64,000 nt of DNA from contig CM060307.1 in assembly GCA_030674185.1 (NCBI GenBank), positions 47,129,681 through 47,193,680 on the forward strand, in the 5' to 3' direction. The notes under the pieces are model-generated. The model was not told where the DNA came from, did not search any database, and worked only from the letters and a program-made list of their open reading frames with translations. The position numbers and the translations under genes were made by a program. This document shows, one piece after another, positions 22,801 through 36,010 of this stretch (position 1 is its first letter; each line of letters opens with the position of its first letter). Source of the DNA: Monoplex corrugatus. Lineage: Eukaryota; Mollusca; Gastropoda; Littorinimorpha; Ranellidae.

Positions 22801-24100
22801 AAAGACAAGATCTGATCTGAATGGGATTCAAGACCCACCATGTGCATGTTTGAGAGACCAGTGTTTCAGGGATAATTATCAGCAAAGGAAATAAACATAC
22901 AAAACCGAATTTTCTTTTCCGAATGCCCCCCCCCCGAAAAAAAAATCTTTAAATCTTTAAATGCTGTAATGAAGAAAGGCCAAGACTACACTAACACAGA
23001 CCAAGATAGAAAAAAAAAAGACACAATAACAGAAAAAAAAGAATAACACTGAATAACAGACACACAACAAGCTGACAAAAACTGAGATAAAGCCCACATT
23101 CATAAGAATTCGTTTACACAAAGTATCAGGACAAAGCAGCTTACACTGTAAATTACACATATCAAAAGTTCCTTCCTTGTTAAAAATTAGGCAGATGCAG
23201 AAAAAGACGAGCTGCGTATGCAGACAGTCATACAACAGCCCCCGCCAAGCCAGATGTCATATTCTTCACTTCCCACTTTCACATAACCATCACATACTCG
23301 CTGGCAAGTCGAACAAAACATTTGCAATATATACATCTATCTCTGTATAGTCATACCGCACTGTCTTCTTCTGTATAGCAAATCATTTTGTCAAACACTG
23401 TGTGTGTATGCGTGTGTGAGTATGAGTGCGCGTGCGCGCGCACATGCGTGCACCAATGTGCAGTGTGTGTATAGAAATGCACACCGCTCTTCCCTAGGAC
23501 AGCATGGCACCATCTTTCCCACCCCTCTTTTTCTGCATGCATGCAAGTTTGTCGGCTGGTTAAATGCATTCAACACCACTGAACTAAATTGGTGAACTGT
23601 TAACACCACAGGCATACACTGCCAACTGAACAAATGTGCTGGCTGATTTGCTCATATATCATCCCTTGATATACCAACGAAAAGACAGGCAGAGTACCGG
23701 CATGTTTAGTTATCTTGCTGAGAGTAAGAACATATAGAGGGACAGAGGGGTGGGGAAAGGGACACAGGGGTGGGGGAAGGGACACAGGAGGGGGGATTCA
23801 GACTTCAGATGATTTATTCATAAGGACCACAACCCCACAGAACAAAGGTGCACAATCAGATCAAAATCTGAAGGGATAATCCAAGGCATTCAAAGTGATG
23901 CACCCCAAAACCTTTTCAAAGCAAAAATGTATGCACTTTCTCACACTGTAGAGAAGCAGAATCAAGTCCCCAGAATTCAGCACCACAATGCATAGTAAAA
24001 GAATTATTATGTACTATTTAGTACGAATTTCTTTATATTCAACAATGCATTTTTTCATATACTCAGGTCATTGCATGCAGAGGTAAAATTTGAATGTGTG
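22801..24100. other. Intron sequence, no gene seen
   Basis: Short C and A runs lie near 22926-22945 and a brief GT/GC stretch near 23400-23440. A strong acceptor-like CTTCTCTACAG near 23950 is followed at once by an in-phase stop. Nothing codes convincingly. Confidence 0.5.
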
Positions 24101-24104
24101 CATG

Positions 24105-24141
24105 TGCGTGTGTGTGTGTGAGACACACACACACACACACA

Positions 24142-24199
<58 letters not shown>

Positions 24200-24240
24200 A
24201 GAAAGAGAAAGAGACAGACAGAGACAGAGAGACAAACAGA
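24105..24240. repeat. (CA)n followed by GA-rich tract
   Basis: CA repeat of about 75 bp passing into AGAGAGAAAGAGACAG-type purine repeat. Confidence 0.92.
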
Positions 24241-25353
24241 CCAGAAAGAGGAATGTAATGAACTAAAGAAAAGTCAATGTTTTCTGTGGTGTAGTCAGTT
24301 ACACTGTTCAGCTGAAGTTCAATGCATGACTTCATATACATGTACAGAAATACAGAGGAGAAAGACCAGGTCTACAATTCTGTGAACTCGTATTTCAAGC
24401 ACTCCACAGCAATCTATGTTGAACATTGTGATGTCTCAATCAACACTATTTGCATACACAAAAATGACACTCATTCAAACAATTTCACTTTCAAAATCTT
24501 TATTGCCAATGTGACGTTACTCTCTTAAAGAAACAACAAATGTTACCAAGTAATTCATTATGGATACTGAATAAAGCATATTAATTATTATACATAATAT
24601 TAAACATGCACAAATGACAAACTTCATTACTTAACATGGCTGATCTGAGCATAAGTAATGTTTTATTATTCAAAATAAAGACATTTCTAAAAAAATTTTT
24701 AAAAAAAAAAAAAATGAAGAGCTTCTTTGCAAGGAACTTTCTACCTCGGTCTATCACAGCTTGTTAAAAGGAAGGTAGTAACTTTTCAACCTGTATTAAT
24801 CGCAACTTGTAACAGCAAGGTAACAGTAAAATTAATGTTTAAACCTGTACATATGTACAACTAGAAGGCACTCTGTACAAAGCAGCGCAATGTAAGACAT
24901 TGTTTCAGAAATTTTTTTTTACAAACTGAAAATTGCATCAGTGGTGTGGTGATGGTCTTTCTGTCACAGTCCTGTCTACCCATTTTAGGTACACTAGCAC
25001 AGCAGAGAGAGAAAGAGAGAAAAAGCAGATGGATGGCAAACAAAAACTTGAAAAAGTGACTTGGTTGAAAGAAAGTAGAAAGTAGCATACCACCATAATG
25101 TCAGAATAAGTACTTGTTTTCATTTTTCTGTTATTTTGATTATTACTCATAAATCAATCAGTGGCACTAGACCCGTTTTCTGTCATTCTGTCAAATATTA
25201 TCCTGCCAGTCAACTATGTCATTGATTAATCAATTCAATGACAGTGACAGGATAGAACAGTAGTACAGAAAAAAATAAATGAAATATATACAGAGAACCT
25301 AAATCAAACAAAAATAATCATGTGAAAAATATTCACTTAGGGGTTGGAGCTTC
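24241..25353. other. AT-rich intron sequence
   Basis: No gene is recognised. An A run occurs at about 24702-24715. Confidence 0.5.
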
Positions 25354-25547
25354 TTTCTCTGTAGATATCACTCCTCACATTCAACAATTTGTTCTTTGTA
25401 AGAAATGTAGTTCACAAACTGAACAAGCATTAGATGATAATTACGTACACTTTCTCTGTAGATATCACTCCTCACATTCAATAATTTGTTCTTTGTAAGA
25501 AATGTAGTTCACAAACTGAACAAGCATTAGATGATAATTACGTACAC
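25354..25547. repeat. 97-bp tandem duplication
   Basis: The block beginning TTTCTCTGTAGATATCACTC and ending ATTACGTACAC is present twice head to tail with only one or two differences, so the duplication is recent. Confidence 0.95.
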
Positions 25548-25932
25548 TCTCTCTCTCTCACACTCATTGTGAATTGGTCAAATCAGAGATAAATACACAC
25601 AAAATGAACTAGGCCTTGATCTCATCCCCACCCATCCTTTTGTCTGTACTGTGGTGTTAAGGCTGATATACACTGAACGTTCTGAATGTAAAGTTCTCCT
25701 TTTCCCTTCAATTAAGCAACAAATTTACAAATCAACTGGCAATGCAGCAATACGAAGCAATACAAATGACTTGGCATTCTCTGTTCCCCTTGGCCATGGA
25801 CTAACTAGCCTTCCAGCATTACTTGAAAACATTCAACTAATGACCAGAATACCAGATATTTTCTTTCTAGAAAGTGAATGTTACAGATTTCAAATTCTTA
25901 TAATACAATTGAAAATCAGCAATAAATCAACA

Positions 25933-25935
<3 letters not shown>
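25548..25935. other. Intron sequence
   Basis: A short CT run lies near 25549-25560. A plus-strand open frame runs from about 25651 into the following GT repeat, but no domain or splice context supports it. Confidence 0.45.
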
Positions 25936-26275
<340 letters not shown>

Positions 26276-26546
26276 CTTTCACTAGCAGCCACTCAACTAC
26301 AAATGGTTCAAAGGTCTGAACTAAAGACTGCTTCCACTGGCCCATGGGTTACTTCCCTTTGCTCTGCTATGACTGGTTGGGAAAAATGAGTCAATCATTT
26401 GTGTACCAAAATATGTACATATATATATATGTATCTAACATGCTTAGATTATATTATTTTCATCTGTACCAACTAAAATCTAAGAAACTTCTGTCAGAAT
26501 GCAGCTAGTCCAAAGTTAATTCCAAGCATCAATGAAAACACCTGTT

Positions 26547-26963
26547 TCAGGTTTTCTGATCAAATTTTACAACTAATGGGATCAGCCTGCTGCCCCTATC
26601 TACTGTAGTGTGCATGATTACAAATTTCTGTTTTGTTTCTACTGCTTTACCTTGTATAAGCGTCTGTACATGTACGCGTACGTGCAGGTGTGTGCACTGG
26701 TGAGAGTTTGGGGAAAAAGCCTGAAAATGTGTAAGCAATTGTTTTTGACCTTTTGTCATTCTGTGTACTGAAAAATGTGCAAGTCTTCTCAAGTTCTTGC
26801 AGCAAAGCAATAAGCTAAACTGCTGACCAGTATGGGTTGTTGATTCCACCCCCCACCCCCCCGAACCAGTATGAGTAATACTATCAATCAAAAATAACTT
26901 TTCTGCTAATTGTAACACATACTGATCTGTCATTAACTCGAGAGAAGCACCACTACCAACTGC
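26547..26963 (-). CDS. Very weak candidate terminal exon
   Basis: After a mediocre acceptor (TTGCAACTTGTCAG) the minus strand is open in phase 1 for about 138 codons to TGA, starting ILAVGSGASLELMTDQYVLQ. No domain is recognised, and an open stretch of this length is not rare in a 64-kb window. Confidence 0.18.
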   Translation of the reverse strand, partial: AVGSGASLELMTDQYVLQLAEKLFLIDSITHTGSGGWGVESTTHTGQQFSLLLCCKNLRRLAHFSVHRMTKGQKQLLTHFQAFSPNSHQCTHLHVRVHVQTLIQGKAVETKQKFVIMHTTVDRGSRLIPLVVKFDQKT

Positions 26964-28139
26964 AAGTATATCTGACAAGTTGCAATAAGCTCTTCATTAT
27001 ATATATAATATATACACTTTTTTTTAAACAGTTCTTCCACATGCTTTCAATCATTATCACTGACATTTATCATCAATGCCTTAGACATGTTTTCATCAAA
27101 TTAAATTTTAATATGATACATGATTCTCAATTTAGCACACAATTTCCCACTGGGATATGTGTATTCACATTCACAAATGGTGCCAATCAAAGACAGCCAA
27201 AGGTATGACAAGTTAATGAAGCATTAAAGTGCAAGACATGACTATAAATTTCAGTTTAAAATTTACAAATCTCAAGTCTAATGACGGCAAATTTGCTAGT
27301 ATTAGTAGTAATCATATAATGTGCATGTGGAAGAACTTCCAGCTCGGCTATTGGTAACTTTAAGACAAGAGTAAAAATTATTGCATTTCAAAACTTATGA
27401 TGAAACTGCAATGCAAAACTTGTCTTGCTGAACCACAAAGCTTAAAGTTGTGGCACAAATTTGTCTTTTTCATGACAAATTTTGCAATGCAACAAATAAT
27501 TTAAACAGAAGTCCATCATTTCACCTCTGTATATGTGGTTTTTGTCTCTATTTATCATCATTTTAATTCACAACATATTCATTCAGAGCAAAATTTTAAT
27601 GCTCAACTACATACAGAGGTGAAAAGATTCTTCAAGATATAGCAAGATATCTAACCATGTCACTGGCTAAAGAACAGTCAAACACAAAAGAAGCATAAGG
27701 AAACTTCATCTACTTCTAACAAATTAGTAATACTAACACATCTGTTGTGATCTTTGCTTTAAAATTGTGATGGGGATACCCAAGAATAGAAACAGTTAAG
27801 AATAGAAACAGTTAAAACATTTTCAATTTTATGTTCAATTTACATCTTTGGTTTATCTCTAAAATAAACTGCCTTTACAAATGTATCATAATAACCTGTA
27901 ATTCCCACATTAGTTTCAAACCTGTTACATGTCAATGCCACAACATAGCCAAGTACATGGTAGAAATACAAACAACAAAACACCAGACAATTTCAAACAT
28001 TTTGTGTTACTTGTTTTTCAGTTTTTACATATTTTTTTTTCCAAATCCATACTGACGTGGAAACACTAATTCAAATGACAATGAAGCAATAATGCCACAG
28101 GTCCTAAAACTGTGGGCAGGTCAAGATACATTAATCATC
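26964..28139. other. AT-rich intron sequence
   Basis: No gene, repeat family or coding-like region is recognised. Confidence 0.5.
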
Positions 28140-28850
28140 AAGCTCTGACACTGTATAGTCAGGGGCTACATTGGAGACTACGACCTCAATACTGTCCACA
28201 AATTTCAGTACTTGGGGTCCACCATAAGTGACAACCTCTCTCTGGACGCTGAAATCAGCGCCAGAATTGCAAAGGCCTCATCTGTCATGGCTAAACTGAA
28301 CAAGCGGGTCTGGTCCAACAGCAGTCTCACTGCGAACACCAAAATGCAGGTGTACAGAGCATGTGTATTGAGCACACTTCTCTATTCAAGTGAAGCCTGG
28401 ACCACATACGCCAGCCAAGAAAAGAGGCTCAACATTTTCCATCTCCGCTGCTTGCGACGCATCCACGGCATCTGATGGCAAGACAAGGTGACCAACACAG
28501 AGGTCCTCCGTCGTGCGGGCCTACAGACCATCTTTGCCCTCCTAAGCCATAGCCGATTACGCTGGCTTGGCCATGTGCGTCGAATGGAGGATGGAGGCAT
28601 ACCAAAAGACGTTCTCTACGGCGAACTAGCAAACCGGAAGCAAACTCCACGACGCCCACAGCTACGCTTTGTAGACGCATGCAAAAGGAACCTTAGAAGC
28701 TCAGGGATCGACCCAGACTCTTGGGAGACTCTGGCGGAAAACAGGGCAGCGTGGAGGACAGCCGTTCAGCAAGACGTTGTGAATGCAGAGAGGAGGAGAG
28801 CAGAAAGCGCAGATGAGAAAAGGGCTCTTCACATGCAACTGTTCTAGAAA
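28140..28850 (+). mobile_element. Non-LTR retrotransposon C-terminal fragment, second RTE-like lineage
   Basis: The plus strand encodes the region after the catalytic core of a reverse transcriptase: KFQYLGSTISDNLSLDAEI, LLYSSEAWTTYASQEKRL and CLRRIHGI. After one stop it resumes with VTNTEVLRRAGLQ, RLRWLGHVRRMEDGGIPKD and PQLRFVDACKRNL up to a stop at about 28847. The palm domain is absent. This lineage differs from the ATG-tailed copies elsewhere in the window. Confidence 0.85.
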
Positions 28851-29077
28851 CCAGACAACAGCGACTTAATTTGTATGTGGCAGATGTGACAGAGATTGCC
28901 ACTCAAGAATCGGCCTGCACAGCAGAAAGTGCACGTCATGACCACAACGCCTCCTGGTTCAGACTATCATCTCCTGAGATGTAAAGAGGCCGACACAATC
29001 AAAAGGATTAAGTTCACTCAGAATGCACCAGTCACAAGTCCTCTTTTAGCTCTTCAGTTGGCACAGGGTGCCTTGCA
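28851..29077. other. Probable 3' part of the preceding retrotransposon
   Basis: Sequence of higher GC content follows the RT fragment without a recognisable gene. It may be the element's 3' region. Confidence 0.35.
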
Positions 29078-29295
29078 AACCCTTTGACTCCTGCACCCTA
29101 TCTAGCAACTGCAAAAACTTGACCCTTTGATTCCCTCACCCTATCCACCAGCTTCCTGCAGAATGCTGGTGGATAGGGTGAGGGAATCAAAGGGGTTGGA
29201 TAGGGTGAAGGAATCAAAGGGGTAAGTTCTTGCCTTGCTAGCATGGTTGGCAATGCATGCTGGCAGAAAGGAAGTGAGAGTAATCAAAGGGTTAA
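29078..29295. mobile_element. TTAA palindromic MITE, copy 5 (with internal duplication)
   Basis: The left end AAACCCTTTGACTCCTGC and right end TCAAAGGGTTAA bound the copy. The right inner arm GGATAGGGTGAGGGAATCAAA is partly duplicated (29171-29222). The copy is otherwise like the consensus. Confidence 0.83.
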
Positions 29296-29417
29296 GCTAT
29301 TATCTATCACATTTGAACATCACAAGAGACTTGCTAAAATTCTCCAAAGGCTCAGCTGCAACAGCAAATCACACAAACCAACCAAAGACAACCTGACAAC
29401 TTGTCAAAATTGAAAAT

Positions 29418-29609
29418 ATCCCTTTCTGTCCCGCATTCTATCCATCAGCTTTGCGATTAAGCTTAATCCTTTCATTCCCTCAGCCTATCCACCAGCTTCC
29501 TGCATGAAGCTGGTGGATAGGGTGAAGGAGTGAAAGGGTTGTTTTACTTTGCTGTCACGTCTGACAATGCAGGAGGCTGGTGGATAGGGTGAGGCAGTCA
29601 AAGGGATAT
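29418..29609. mobile_element. TTAA palindromic MITE, copy 6 (terminal TTAA lost)
   Basis: The inner palindrome CCACCAGCTTCCTGCATGAAG and the outer arms are recognisable. The outer TTAA sites have mutated to ATAT-like sequence. Confidence 0.78.
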
Positions 29610-30580
29610 TTAGACACTTTATCAGAAGAGAATCTGTAAAAATGCTTTGGTAAGGTAATCTTCCTTTACATAATGGTGATAATGAGATAATCACACACCA
29701 AATTCATTTGACAATGAAAACAGAAGTCACTGGAGTTGTATTCCTTCTACAGTTATAAATAAAACATTTAAAGGCCAAGGCTATGCTTAAGTGCAGTGCT
29801 GACGAGAGACAAGTGTAGTGCTGTGAGACTAACTCACTAAGTCAAGTACTTCAACTCCATCCGGCAAAAAGTCCAATTCATGTATGTTTAAAGTACTAAT
29901 TCCCATAATGGGCCTTCCAAATTTACACATTAGAAACTTCCTACAAACTAGCCACAAATTCTTTGCTGTTGCAACATTCTTTGTTGATAGGCACACAACA
30001 GAGGTAGTCAACACAAACACACACACACACGCGCGCGCACACACACACGCACGTACATAAACAAGCTCAATACACACATGATCTAACATACACACAAGCT
30101 GAAAAATAGGGTGGAACTGAAAGATCAGAAAGCACAGGAAAAAAGACAGAAGAAGCCAAAACATCATTTCTAAATTGAACTCTGTTCATTGCATCTGGAG
30201 TGTGGGTACACTATGATATAGTATGAAGCACAGCACATGCTAATAAAACTGGGGGTTTGTAGATTTTTCATTAAGGAGATAAATACTTGGAGTATAGTAT
30301 ATTAATTAATCATCCATTAATCTTCAAGTTCATTTCAATGTGACAGAAGCTGATTGCTGAGTCTTTCTAATTCCTTTCAAGAAGATAGGTGTTGACTTTT
30401 CATCAAGAAAATAAACACAGTGGAACCCTCCAATAACAAACTTGCCTAAAATGAATTGCTGTCCACTTCCTTCTCCTTCCCTCTTGTAAAATACTGTCTA
30501 TAACATACATAACAAGCAAAACCAATGATTATGTCAAAAGGGGGTAATGGGTTGATTGCAGTGTGATTGTATGTAAGTAT
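29610..30580. other. AT-rich intron sequence
   Basis: A short CA/CG microsatellite is at about 30017-30052. A minus-strand open frame at 29829-30167 crosses it and is not supported by a good acceptor. Confidence 0.45.
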
Positions 30581-30681
30581 GTTGTGTTGTGTGTGTGGTG
30601 TGTGTGTGTGTGGTGTGTGTGTGTGTGTTGTGTGTGTGTGTGTGTGTGTTGTGTGTGTGTGTGTGTGTGGTGTGTGTGTGT

Positions 30682-30750
<69 letters not shown>

Positions 30751-30765
30751 TGCGCGCACACATGT
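30581..30765. repeat. Interrupted (GT)n microsatellite
   Basis: GT blocks separated by GG or TT interruptions, then about 65 bp of pure GT. Confidence 0.96.
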
Positions 30766-31240
30766 CCATGTGTGTCTGTGTGTACTTGAATGTTCTTTTT
30801 GGATACTTAATCATTTAATGACAGAACTGTCATGATGAGCCATTTCCCTCTTATTTTTAATGTTTCTTTTTTCTTCTGTTTTTCTCTGTACAGGCATGCT
30901 TAATGCGTGTGCATGTTTGTATGCTGTCATGATGTGCACTTTTCTACTTAGAGAAAATTTCTTCCTTTTTCTGTCACAGTGCTGCGTTGTGTTGGGTTGC
31001 ATTGAAATTGTATGTTGTACTGCGCTGTGTTGCATTGTTGTTGAGTTTAGTGTTGTGTTACTGTGTGCATGCGCGCATGTATGCATGCACATGTGTGGTT
31101 TTGTCTCCTTGCTTTGCTTACATTCATCAAAACTGATAATCGAAAGGTTTTCACACTTGCTCTTTTCATTTTCATTCATGCAATATAAAAGAACTGAATT
31201 TGGAGCCATGCAGTTATATAAAGTTTTGACTAGGACAGGG
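30766..31240. other. Intron sequence
   Basis: No gene is supported. Overlapping open frames on both strands (30811-31378) lack any domain and include the neighbouring CA repeat. Confidence 0.45.
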
Positions 31241-31253
31241 TGTACTTCTCTCT

Positions 31254-31328
<75 letters not shown>

Positions 31329-31340
31329 AACATACACACA
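31241..31340. repeat. (CT)n(CA)n microsatellite
   Basis: Short CT run, then about 80 bp of CA. Confidence 0.96.
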
Positions 31341-32401
31341 ACAGAGTAACATTACATGACAGAAGCAATACAATTTAATAATCTAATGCAACATGTTTTT
31401 AATATATCAAACTTTAAAAAAAAAAATTCATGTCATATGAAAATGCCCTTTCTGGCACAATTTCAGTTTGAATGATAAAGTGGATTATGCACTCTGATAC
31501 TGTTATAAACTTTTATTATTACTAAGCAATATTTCAAAGGTATACTGAAATCTATCTGGGCTCAAAGAGTAACACACTAAGTTAAACTGATCTTTCTATA
31601 AACAAGAAACCAATGGGCTATCTGTTCATCTCTAATACTTCCACTCTGTGAACTCAATGAAACTCAAAGGCCGATAAACTGGGCTGTGACCCATAGATTC
31701 AAAAATCAAATAAATTTGTCCAAAAGACTTCCAACCCAAATATATTAACTTAAGTCAATGCTCTATAAATAAATAAAAATGAAAACCCAAGTTATACTCT
31801 TATACTTTCAAACCTATATTAATCACTCATTCAGTGATTCACTGTCACTCCAGAGACTACACACTGGAACAAACTTCTGCATGAACTTGATACATGCACT
31901 AAAAATGCTTGTTGACACATTTTGTCTTCTCACACATACACACACACACACACATGTATACACACACACACACAATTTCATTCTTTACCATATGTGAATG
32001 TTTGAAAGGGTGGAAAATGATGAATCTCCACACAACACAGATGGGTGGTGGAGGAGGGGGGTAGGCGACTGACTCTCTACACATAATAGAAGTCTTCTAA
32101 AATTTACCTGGATGGGCAACATGGGAGAAAAGAGTAAACCCAAACATCACACAGATCATTATAAAGACAACTGACATCACTTTCAAGCATTACAAATGAT
32201 GGTCAAACTGTACCCATGATCCCCCTTTTCCAATGCCTTCAGACATGTTTGGGAAATTACGACTTTGAAAACTGACCAATCAGAATCTAACATTTTAAAA
32301 AAATGTACCCATCAAAACTTGAAATGTTCAACTGCAAACCACTACCAAAACCAGCTAAAGCTGTCAATAATTACGTATGTAAATCCAAAGCATGAAGGAT
32401 C
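31341..32401. other. AT-rich intron sequence
   Basis: A short CA tract occurs at about 31935-31974. Nothing else is recognised. Confidence 0.5.
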
Positions 32402-33410
32402 CATCAATAATAATAATAATAATAATAATTACAATATTTATATAGCGCAAAATCTCGATAAAAATCAAATCTAAGCGCTGAACATACACTTACGCACACG
32501 CGCACACACACACTCACACATGGCTATAAATGGAGAAAAAGAATAAAAGCAATGGAAAATTATAGAGAGCATATTATATACAAATATATATTACAATGTG
32601 ATTCCCCTCCGAGTGGAGACAGGCTACAGAGGGGGGATGAGTGAGGTCAGGATTTTATGCAGAGGAGAAAAGGTGAGTTTTGAGAGCGGACTTGAAGGAG
32701 ACAAAAGTAGGTTGCTGACGGACAGAGAGAGGAAGTTTGTTCCAGGAAAGTGGACCAGAAACAGAGAAGGCTCGTGGACCATAGGTATTGAGCTTAGTGC
32801 GTGGAAAGCGAAAAGTCAGAGGATCGGAGGCAGAGCGGAGGGTACGTGAGGGAACATAGATCTCAAGTAGGCTTGACAGGTAATCGGGGGCTGCGTTATT
32901 GAGGCTTTTGTAGCACATGGTGTCTAGTTTGTACTGTATGCGCTTTGATACAGGGAGCCAGTGAAGTTGTGCCAGGAGAGGAGATATGTGGTCAGCTTTT
33001 TTCTTTTTGAGTACAAGGCGTGCAGCATTGTTTTGAATGCGCTGTAGGATGTGAATGGTGGAGGCAGGAAGACCAGACAGGAGTGAATTGCAATAGTCAA
33101 TGCGAGACATCATGAAGGAGAGAACGAGTTTTGCAGCTGTTTTGACAGAGATACTTCCTGATCAGGCTTATACGATGGAGGTGATAGTAGCAAGATCTGG
33201 CAGTTTGAGAAACAAAGTTGTTCATGGAGAGGGGTAGAGTCAATGCAGACACCAAGGTTTTTAGCTGAATCAGAAATTGGGACTGATGTGTTACATAATG
33301 GGAGAGAAAGAGGAGGCAGCTGAGAAAGTTTCTGACGGGTGCCAATGAGGATAGCTTCTGTCTTGTCGTCATTAAGCTGAAGTTTGTTGAACAATGATAC
33401 TGCCATTTAA
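32402..33410 (-). mobile_element. CR1/L2-like retrotransposon, 5'-truncated, with (ATA/ATT)n tail
   Basis: Read on the minus strand, the 5' piece (NKLQLNDDKTEAILIGTRQ, then SAKNLGVCIDS) is followed after a frameshift by an intact C-terminal run at 32655-33113. That run includes RIDYCNSLLSGLP, QNNAARLVLKKKK, LLAQLHWLPVSKRIQYK and YVPSRTLRSASDPL. The 3' end GCGCTATATAAATATTGTAA leads into a TTA repeat at 32402-32430, the usual microsatellite-like tail of the family. The catalytic palm is missing, so it is inactive. Confidence 0.88.
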
Positions 33411-33900
33411 TTATTTAAAACACAAAATCAATATCATCTGCATTCAGACCTGTCATTCACTTTCAATCCCTTCTCTCAACTTTCATCAGGCAATGTATGG
33501 CATTCTGGCAGTATTTACTTGATGTAATTGTGTCCCTTGTTATGACACGAGATCGCTCAATGATTTAAGGGGCTCAATTTTCAAAGGCCCGATTCCATCA
33601 TCTCTGTCCAAAGATGAAGTCCACTGCATGATGTCCAACAGCTAGTTCTTCAATCTATCATCTGTGACATGAAGTCACACAAAGTAGTCCATTCCTGAAC
33701 CAAGATGGCAAAACTGAGCTCTTACATATGGTACACTGAGCAGAGCTCACATCAAAATGTGCACTGCAAGTGCAAGATGGCTCTGAGATGGAGCTGAAAG
33801 TTATCCATGACAACAACAGTTGTTGATGATGAGACTGACTGTCAGAAAAATATTTGAAATATGGAATTTGTATAAGTATAATCTTTCCAGTCAACATTAT
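33411..33900. other. Intron sequence
   Basis: A cysteine-containing minus-strand open frame (33658-33897) enters in the wrong phase from its acceptor and has no recognised domain, so it is not called. Confidence 0.45.
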
Positions 33901-34165
33901 TCATCATCATCATCATGTGCCCTGCCGCATGGCGTTGATGTTCATGGCCCTCCATATGAATCTATCCTTTATCACTGCAACTACTTCTCCCACCCTGTCT
34001 GTTTTCATCCAGTGCGTAAGCCTGTCCATTATTTTCTCCCTGGGTCTACCTGGTGCTCTTTTCCCCTCTAGCTTTCCTGTTGTGACTAGGTGCTCTAATT
34101 TTTCTTGCCTCATAACATGATCTATAAATGTTGCTAGTCTTTTCTCAATCTTCTTCAACATTATT
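33901..34165 (-). mobile_element. RTE-like retrotransposon 3' fragment (copy 2)
   Basis: The minus strand encodes the last part of the RTE-like ORF (RLATFIDHVMRQEKLEHL, then KLEGKRAPGRPREKIMD) and ends at the GATGATGATG tail (33901-33914 on the plus strand). The copy is strongly 5'-truncated and matches the ends of the copies at 9029-10546 and 54600-56235. Confidence 0.87.
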
Positions 34166-35770
34166 CACACAGTTAAAATCATTTATGACTTCTCAAGTAA
34201 AAAATGAATGAATAAAATGCAAATCAAACAGCAATGCAAATCAAACAGGATGCAAAATCCATATTTAATAAAGATCTATATCCACAAATAATGGAAAAAT
34301 TCTCGCCGAGTTTCTTTTTCCCAACCCACAAGCACAAAAATAATACTATTAATACAATGATTCATAATGTCAATTCAAATAATTTCTTCCTGCATAAGAC
34401 TTCAAACTAATGCTGAATAGCAGAGTTCCCAATTTTTAAGTACTTTAAATTTTGTTGTATGTGAAAAAAGGGAATGGAAAAAGTTGGGCTTCCTAACTTA
34501 ATTCAATCATCAATTGGGTTTTAGACACTTTCCAACAAATCAAACAGGGCAATAAAAACAATGAAATGGCCAAGTGACAAGAAGACATACACATGTACAT
34601 GTATATAATATGTGCACAGTAACATGAAACAGGCTTGTAATCTTTCCTGGCTTTGCTTCGTTTATACAGTACCAGAATCATTATCTTGCAAAGGACGTGT
34701 ATGTAATTATCATTCGACTAATCTGTAACAATACTAGCACTACACTACAGCAACAAAAATCAATACCAGGTTTTCCTTCTTATCAGTAAACTATTCTAAG
34801 GTAATATATACATTGCCAAGCCAGTGACATGGTTATGGTGTGGTGTGCATGCTGATTTTGAAACATTAAAAGTATCAATCATCCAAGCAAAACAAGTCTC
34901 AGGGATGTATTAAAAGCAAAAAATAATTATGCACAATTCAACAAAAATTAAAAACACACCAGAGGTTGTCCCTTCTCTTTGATGAATTTAAGGTACTAGC
35001 AAGTAATGACACAATGCACTGCTTTTACAACTTTTTTGTGTATGTATTAGATTATTTTCCTGTTTCTGCATTTAAATCTAAACATAAATCAAAGAGAACT
35101 TACGTCAAAACTGTTTTTACACACTAAAGCAGCAGATGCTCTACTGAAACAGTAAACTTTCAAGACCACAATTTTGCACAGTGGAAGCCATACGAGTGGA
35201 AACAAACTCAAAATCGTTACTTACCTTTCAAGATCACCAATCACCATGATGCATCATCTTTCACTACATGTCAGTTGAATATGATAAAACTTCAAGATGT
35301 AATGTGTCTGTCACTAGATGTCATTTGAATAGGACATGATAATTGATACACTGTTGATTAAATCAGTACATGGCCTTTGATAAGGATAAATCTTTTGGGG
35401 GGCAAAGTACCAACCTACTTTAATTTGGAACTGAAATATACAGAGTTGGTCATTTTACAAATTTAATTTCATGCCAGAACAGTAGCAAAATTCAGAATCC
35501 AACTAAAAAAAACAAACACACACACACAAAAAAAAACAACTACAAATTTAAAACCTATAATAAATGTGTCTTAAGAAATTTTTAAAGGGTGCTGGCCAGT
35601 AGCACATGTGTCATAAAAACAATGTCTATCAAGCCACAAGCAACTCTGCATATCCACATACTGTGTTCTTCATAGTTTTGGAGAGTTCTACTCAGTGCCG
35701 TTTTTTTTTTTTTTCATTGTACCACATTGATTTTGTAAATTTAGTGACTAAGTCAAATTTCATCACATTT
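34166..35770. other. AT-rich intron sequence
   Basis: No gene or element is recognised. There is a tandem repeat of GCAAATCAAACAG near 34218-34248. Confidence 0.5.
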
Positions 35771-36010
35771 ACCAGTCAACACGGAAAACTGGTTCGCACA
35801 ACAGACTACTGACTGGAAGATTGTGGGTTTGAGCCTTCAGCAGTAAAAAATTTGGCTCCTACCCAGAGTTGACTGTGCTATGGATTCACTAGGAAGACCT
35901 GGGACCACACTTAGATTTCATTCAGTAAAAAACTTAATGTGTCACTGTGTGTTGCTCAAATTTCTTCACCAACATAGCAGGTGTCTGCATCTCTCAGGCC
36001 CAAAAGTATG
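35771..36010 (+). mobile_element. tRNA-derived SINE, diverged
   Basis: The head contains CACAACAGACTACTGACTGG and AGATTGTGGGTTTGAGCCTT. The latter is a B-box-like GGTTTGAGCC, related to the heads at 57683 and 59733. The body continues for some 150 bp without a clear tail. Confidence 0.5.

Noticed and set aside
25651..25935. First 95 codons of a plus-strand frame that runs into a GT repeat
   Set aside because: No domain, no splice or promoter context. The length depends on the adjoining repeat.
29829..30167. Minus-strand frame ending in a plausible 40-residue tail
   Set aside because: The only in-phase acceptor (GTTGCAACAG) has no pyrimidine tract, and half of the frame is microsatellite translation.
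30811..31378. Overlapping 185- and 172-codon frames on opposite strands
   Set aside because: Both include the CA tract and low-complexity sequence, with no domain on either strand.
33658..33897. Cysteine-containing minus-strand frame as another terminal exon
   Set aside because: Its good acceptor (ATAACTTTCAG) enters in phase 2 and would shift the frame of the common exon. No domain is recognised.
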